Source: SIG673 sp964570105
GTDB taxonomy: Bacteria > Bacillota > Clostridia > Oscillospirales > CAG-272
Length of the DNA: 11,360 nt
Reading direction: 5' to 3'
Assembly (NCBI GenBank): GCA_964570105.1
Contig: CAZMWM010000062.1
Span: 1-11,360, forward strand
The position numbers and the translations under genes were made by a program. How positions within the stretch are numbered: the stretch's first letter is position 1; every line of letters begins with the position of its first letter. Under the pieces are notes generated by a model that was not told the DNA's origin, searched no databases, and worked only from the letters and a program-made list of their open reading frames with translations. Below are positions 9,701 to 11,360 of the stretch, in pieces.

Positions 9701-10752
9701 GTGCACCCGAGAGCCGAAGCGCCGAGAAGGCGGAATGCGATGTCGGAGCGACTGAAAATGCGAATGACGCGGTAATTCCCCGAATATCGGATGCGGAGCT
9801 TGAAAAGCTCACGAAAGGCTTCAAGGAACGTCTTGAGTACGTGTATCCGCACGCTTATGTAGCGGGATTGCCGGCAAAGGTGTCGGTATCAAGGCTTTCG
9901 CCGTTGCTTTTTGATACGCTCGGCGTCTCCGAAAACGTGACGGAAGGGCTTGATGATGACTTGTCGTCGAGATATTCCGACGTATACGAGCTTAGCGCAG
10001 AGGAAAGAGTCGAGCTTGAGTCGGTGCCGGATGAAGATGACGTTACGGAGGCTAAAAATCAGCTCAAACGTCCGCGCTTCCTTACGGAGAAGGTCGATAC
10101 CTTGCGTATGCGTCTCGAAAGAGAGCGTGCCGACGATGCCGCTGAGCCTTGCGCAAGTGAAGATGAGAGGCTCCATGACGCGGTAAATTCCGAGATATTG
10201 CGGTCATCGGCGGATGCGGCGGAGGTAGGCATCGCTACGCATTTATTTATGCAGTTCTGCGATCTTGAGAACGTTGAGCGGGTTGGCGTGGATGCTGAGA
10301 TGAAAAGGTTGTGCGAACGCTCTTTGATACTGCCGTATCACGCGCAGATCGCGGATAGGGTGGCACTAAACCGCTTTTTTTCCTCCGATGTTTACCGTGA
10401 GATGCAGAAGAGTGAGCATCTTCGAAGAGAAGTGCGCTTTAATATACGTCTGCCGGCTTCGGCGTTCACAAGTTTAGAAGATGTAGCCGAAAAACTGCGC
10501 GAAGAGAGCATTTTGGTGCAGGGTGTTATAGACTGTTACTATATAGCCCCGGACGGAAGCTTGGTATTGCTCGATTATAAGACCGACCGTTTCCCGGACG
10601 GAATGAGCAGAGGACAGATAGCTTCAATATTGCGGAAACGCCACAGCAGACAGCTTTGCTATTATAAGATAGCTCTTGAACGCCTTATGTTGCGTCCGGT
10701 GGATCGGGTGTCGATCTTTTCGTTTGCGCTCGGAGAAGCGATAGAGCTTTGA
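6706..10752 (+). CDS. addA: AddA, helicase-nuclease subunit A (UvrD-type helicase plus nuclease)
   Basis: A 1348-residue protein with complete superfamily 1A helicase motifs: Q motif near Q7, Walker A AAAGSGKT (22-29), TYTRAAA (56-62), STIHSFC (99-105), VDEFQD with D411-E412, GDIKQSIYGFRGA (437-449), RSNFRS (482-487), FHSSKGLEF (816-824) and LYVALTRARD (890-899). The C-terminal nuclease has H1179 (GIATH), D1276 (GVID), D1290-Y-K1292 and Q1316-L-C-Y-Y, so both helicase and nuclease should be active. It pairs with AddB for end resection in recombination repair. GGGAGAA lies 8 bases before the ATG. The protein is about 100 residues longer than the roughly 1230 typical of Bacillus AddA; extra length lies in an acidic, low-complexity linker (about 975-1165) between helicase and nuclease, which carries three in-frame copies of a short dispersed repeat (near residues 980, 1021 and 1158). 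The conserved helicase and nuclease blocks are undisturbed. Confidence 0.96.
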   Translation: MELTPEQLDAVMLRPQKLLVSAAAGSGKTTVLTERIIRELTDKEAPADISDFLIVTYTRAAAEDLKSKISEAVRRAVEADPGNAALARQYSRLGGARISTIHSFCAALVKRNFNRLGLSPSLKVCEADRANELKSEVMDALIEEGYAGNIASISDFPAFADNFVTGNDARLADILLKLHERAVTLPDGFSQWKKAAEELGSDAPFMSTEHGEVLSLALERSISYCRHLYGVCLPMLKSDEYLSEKYLPIYDDDMKIIDGLSALLRDGVDISEIRGRLDGISCTRLPSVPKQKALPQGEYFKNVARVGLKSEIEELKKLFFVKQKNTDEDFENANYDLILQKSRADSAKIALELVAFLEEFDERYRLKKERLAILDFADLERFTCKLLYNGDGSFSELSDEVSRSLGEVFVDEFQDVNPVQSKIFDALCRHCRIFQVGDIKQSIYGFRGAAPDIFAECRRSYRTYVSGKDSIGENERLTVFLRSNFRSAFTVTEFVNRVFDVLFHTRQGYPHPDERIPYGPDDRLVCRRADTFAELEGSETDAGKKRVSAPGSEPVKILLVTVPKPSKKSGEENGEEQEEELSSKTAEATVVADKIAKLVSDGVSPSEIAVLYRSETHVRALERLLRERRIPTSNDRGDKLADAPEVQLALSLLECVDDPHRDISLAGALRSPIFNVTMDELVNIRRSLASENGSLYTALCKYTQENGFEKGKRFISFNERMRAFAQGESAARVLWQIYSETELFSLLYDGGELSESQALARRANLIRLHQLAESGELYGRDGIYTFVKRFRTLSESNDAPKAAPSSGKEGVRFLSFHSSKGLEFKYCFVCGLGNRNNNLDQTADCVSDDRLGIAIRLRDATGIVKYDTQARRALSELSRYKQFEEELRVLYVALTRARDALFISAAMSDDCRKFIEKCRAAAHSPHPYTFYRMNKKIEWIMTALFCEEEYVSLFSFGDLKVTNAVFEGKTYREVDAFGDDAVNSRENDGDGAGNISKDGAPESRSAEKAECDVGATENANDAVIPRISDAELEKLTKGFKERLEYVYPHAYVAGLPAKVSVSRLSPLLFDTLGVSENVTEGLDDDLSSRYSDVYELSAEERVELESVPDEDDVTEAKNQLKRPRFLTEKVDTLRMRLERERADDAAEPCASEDERLHDAVNSEILRSSADAAEVGIATHLFMQFCDLENVERVGVDAEMKRLCERSLILPYHAQIADRVALNRFFSSDVYREMQKSEHLRREVRFNIRLPASAFTSLEDVAEKLREESILVQGVIDCYYIAPDGSLVLLDYKTDRFPDGMSRGQIASILRKRHSRQLCYYKIALERLMLRPVDRVSIFSFALGEAIEL
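9640..9663 (+). repeat. Dispersed short repeat, copy 1 (inside addA)
   Basis: Contains the core ATGACGCGGTAAATTC at 9641-9656, continuing CCGAGA. It is identical over this core to copies 3 and 4. In addA it is read as D-D-A-V-N-S-R-E, residues 979-986, at the start of the variable linker. Confidence 0.75.
9763..9787 (+). repeat. Dispersed short repeat, copy 2 (inside addA)
   Basis: AATGACGCGGTAATTCCCCG is a diverged copy. It differs from copy 1 by the loss of one A and gain of one C, which keeps total length and reading frame. It is read as N-D-A-V-I-P-R-I, residues 1020-1027, 41 codons after copy 1. Confidence 0.65.
10174..10199 (+). repeat. Dispersed short repeat, copy 3 (inside addA)
   Basis: Holds the same 16-base core at 10175-10190, followed by CGAGATAT with two C fewer than copies 1 and 4. 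It is read as H-D-A-V-N-S-E-I, residues 1157-1164, just before the first nuclease motif of AddA. Confidence 0.7.
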
Positions 10753-10784
10753 TCATGTCCGTTGAATACGTTTGTTTGACCGCG

Positions 10785-10832
10785 TGCCGCACACCTCGAA
10801 ATCGAGAGCACATTTTTGATCTGTGTGCGGCA
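10785..10832 (+). promoter_or_regulatory. Hairpin downstream of addA
   Basis: TGCCGCACAC (10785-10794) and GTGTGCGGCA (10823-10832) form a perfect 10-bp stem. Inside the 28-base loop, CTCG (10795-10798) and CGAG (10803-10806) make a second small stem. There is no T-tract after the outer stem, but TTTTT (10812-10816) follows the small inner stem. It may contribute to 3'-end formation of the addBA transcript, but it is not a classic terminator. Confidence 0.4.
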
Positions 10833-10858
10833 ATGACGCGGTAAATTCCCGAGATAAC
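10832..10858 (+). repeat. Dispersed short repeat, copy 4 (intergenic)
   Basis: AATGACGCGGTAAATTCCCG followed by AGATAAC. It shares the 16-base core (10833-10848) exactly with copies 1 and 3 and combines the CCCGAG end of copy 1 with the GATA end of copy 3, so it is closest to a consensus. It abuts the right arm of the 10785-10832 hairpin. Confidence 0.75.
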
Positions 10859-10928
10859 GCTATGAAATGTACAGGAGCGCCAAAACGAAACAAAAAGGTA
10901 ATGTGACGTGAAATAGCAATAACACAAC

Positions 10929-11009
10929 GCAAAACAAAATAATGGTGACTCTACTAAAGCAAAGATAATGCAACAATGGTAACTTAACACAAAGCAAAGA
11001 TGACGCAAC
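10929..11009 (+). repeat. A-rich imperfect tandem repeats, period about 34-35
   Basis: AAAGCAAAGATAATGCAAC at 10956-10974 recurs as AAAGCAAAGATGACGCAAC at 10991-11009, a shift of 35 with two differences. ATGGTGACT (10942-10950) recurs as ATGGTAACT (10976-10984), a shift of 34. The whole tract from about 10872 is A-rich and T-poor on the plus strand, unlike its surroundings. Confidence 0.6.
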
Positions 11010-11050
11010 GCGACGGAGTCGGTATCGCAACGTCATCATGCAGAGCTTCG

Positions 11051-11096
11051 TTCGCGCCTTATCATACTTGTGTGCGCGAATTTATTAACTTTTTTT
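11051..11096 (+). terminator. Possible intrinsic terminator of the addBA transcript
   Basis: TTCGCGC (11051-11057) and GCGCGAA (11074-11080) form a 7-bp GC-rich stem with a 16-base loop. A run of seven T ends at 11096, but begins 9 bases after the stem, longer than usual. It lies just before the tRNA promoter, where readthrough from addA would be stopped. Confidence 0.4.
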
Positions 11097-11113
11097 AATA
11101 TACCGAAAATCCC

Positions 11114-11142
11114 TTGACATTTAGGTGATATTGTGATATACT
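11114..11142 (+). promoter_or_regulatory. Promoter of tRNA-Leu
   Basis: A perfect -35 TTGACA (11114-11119) and -10 TATACT (11137-11142) are 17 bases apart. TG at 11134-11135, one base before the -10, gives an extended -10 element. The expected start is near 11149, about 42 bases before the mature tRNA. Such strength is usual for a stable RNA gene. Confidence 0.88.
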
Positions 11143-11146
11143 GATA

Positions 11147-11179
11147 AAAGCAATGATGCTTATGCGCGTCATTTGCTTT
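11147..11179 (+). promoter_or_regulatory. Hairpin in the tRNA leader
   Basis: AAAGCAATGA (11147-11156) can pair with TCATTTGCTTT (11169-11179), leaving one bulged base and a 12-base loop. It would sit at the very 5' end of the pre-tRNA and be removed by RNase P with the leader. Its role, if any, is unknown. Confidence 0.4.
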
Positions 11180-11190
11180 AGTATCAATAT

Positions 11191-11277
11191 GCGGGTATGG
11201 CGGAATTGGCAGACGCGCTAGATTCAGGTTCTAGTGAGGGCAACTTCGTGAAGGTTCAAGTCCTTTTACCCGCACCA
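11191..11277 (+). tRNA. tRNA-Leu (anticodon CAG)
   Basis: A complete class II cloverleaf with encoded CCA. The acceptor stem is GCGGGTA (11191-11197) with TACCCGC (11267-11273), discriminator A at 11274 and CCA at 11275-11277. The D arm holds AATTGGCAGA. The anticodon stem CTAGA/TCTAG encloses loop TTCAGGT, with anticodon CAG at 11225-11227, reading CUG leucine codons. A long variable arm with stem GAGG/CTTC (11236-11247) is typical of leucine tRNAs. The T arm is GAAGG/CCTTT around TTCAAGT. It has its own promoter and terminator, so it is a monocistronic unit independent of addBA. Confidence 0.97.
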
Positions 11278-11283
11278 CATGAC

Positions 11284-11337
11284 AATAATCCGAACATTCT
11301 CCTCCTTGGAGAGTCGTTCGGATTATTTGTTTTCTTT
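11284..11337 (+). terminator. Intrinsic terminator of tRNA-Leu
   Basis: AATAATCCGAAC (11284-11295) pairs perfectly with GTTCGGATTATT (11316-11327) and, after a small internal loop, TCTCC (11298-11302) pairs with GGAGA (11308-11312). A T-rich tail follows (TTTGTTTTCTTT). The A-rich start of the left arm means it could also work for transcription from the right. Confidence 0.9.
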
Positions 11338-11360
11338 GAGTATCCAAATTTTAATAGCAA

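Larger units (their letters stand above)
10753..11113. other. Gene-free stretch between addA and the tRNA unit
   Basis: About 360 bases without a supportable gene. From left to right it holds a hairpin (10785-10832), repeat copy 4 (10832-10858), an A-rich tract with imperfect repeats of about 34-35 bases (10929-11009), and a stem followed by a T-tract (11051-11096) just before the tRNA promoter. The only open frames are a tiny one at 10862 with no ribosome binding site and antisense frames through the repeats with no resemblance to known proteins. Confidence 0.6.

Noticed and set aside
10862..10906. Small open frame of 14 codons starting at 10862
   Set aside because: No ribosome binding site, low-complexity sequence and immediate position after the repeat copy; no support as a gene.
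10685..11008. Antisense open frame of 107 codons across the end of addA and the repeat block
   Set aside because: Its sequence is a Cys/Phe/Tyr-rich translation of the A-rich repeats, it overlaps the conserved nuclease end of addA on the other strand, and it has no ribosome binding site.
10929..11009. CRISPR-like array
   Set aside because: Repeats are few, imperfect and A-rich, the shifts differ between parts, there are no unique spacers of constant length, and no cas genes are in the window.
11255..11283. Phage or island attachment site at the 3' end of tRNA-Leu
   Set aside because: tRNA 3' ends are common integration sites, but no second copy of the 3' end, integrase or mobile genes are seen, and the terminator follows directly.

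Overview
The window looks like a chromosomal core region of a Gram-positive bacterium of the Clostridia type. The evidence is a complete addB-addA gene pair (the Firmicutes counterpart of RecBCD), a ParE/GyrB-like topoisomerase subunit of Gram-positive length, strong sigma-A type promoters, AGGAG-type ribosome binding sites, a tRNA with encoded CCA, and a coding style of moderate GC with many ATA isoleucine codons. I cannot name the species. No phage, transposase, CRISPR, toxin or defence-island gene is visible.

Layout: (1) 11-718, minus strand: a small calcineurin-like metallophosphoesterase. (2) 719-1065: divergent intergenic region with a near-consensus promoter (968-996) and a 5'-leader hairpin for the rightward genes. 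(3) 1066-3111: a divergent type II topoisomerase subunit B (ParE/GyrB paralog), with no subunit A gene beside it. (4) 3112-3216: a spacer that folds into a long imperfect hairpin. (5) 3217-6642 addB and 6706-10752 addA, encoding the two subunits of the AddAB helicase-nuclease. (6) 10753-11113: a gene-free stretch with hairpins, one copy of a short dispersed repeat and A-rich imperfect repeats. (7) 11114-11337: a self-contained tRNA-Leu(CAG) unit with its own promoter, leader and intrinsic terminator.

The three rightward genes lie head to tail with short gaps and one obvious promoter, so they may form one transcript joining DNA topology control (topoisomerase) and double-strand-break end processing (AddAB). 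The link is positional only.

The most unusual signal is a short dispersed repeat, core ATGACGCGGTAAATTC. It occurs once in the gene-free stretch and three times inside addA, all in the poorly conserved linker between helicase and nuclease. All three addA copies are in the same reading frame, the only sense frame of the element without a stop. AddA is longer than usual at this point. I found no convincing evidence of a wholly new multi-gene system; the points worth a second look are the repeat family, the linker expansion and the divergent orphan topoisomerase subunit.
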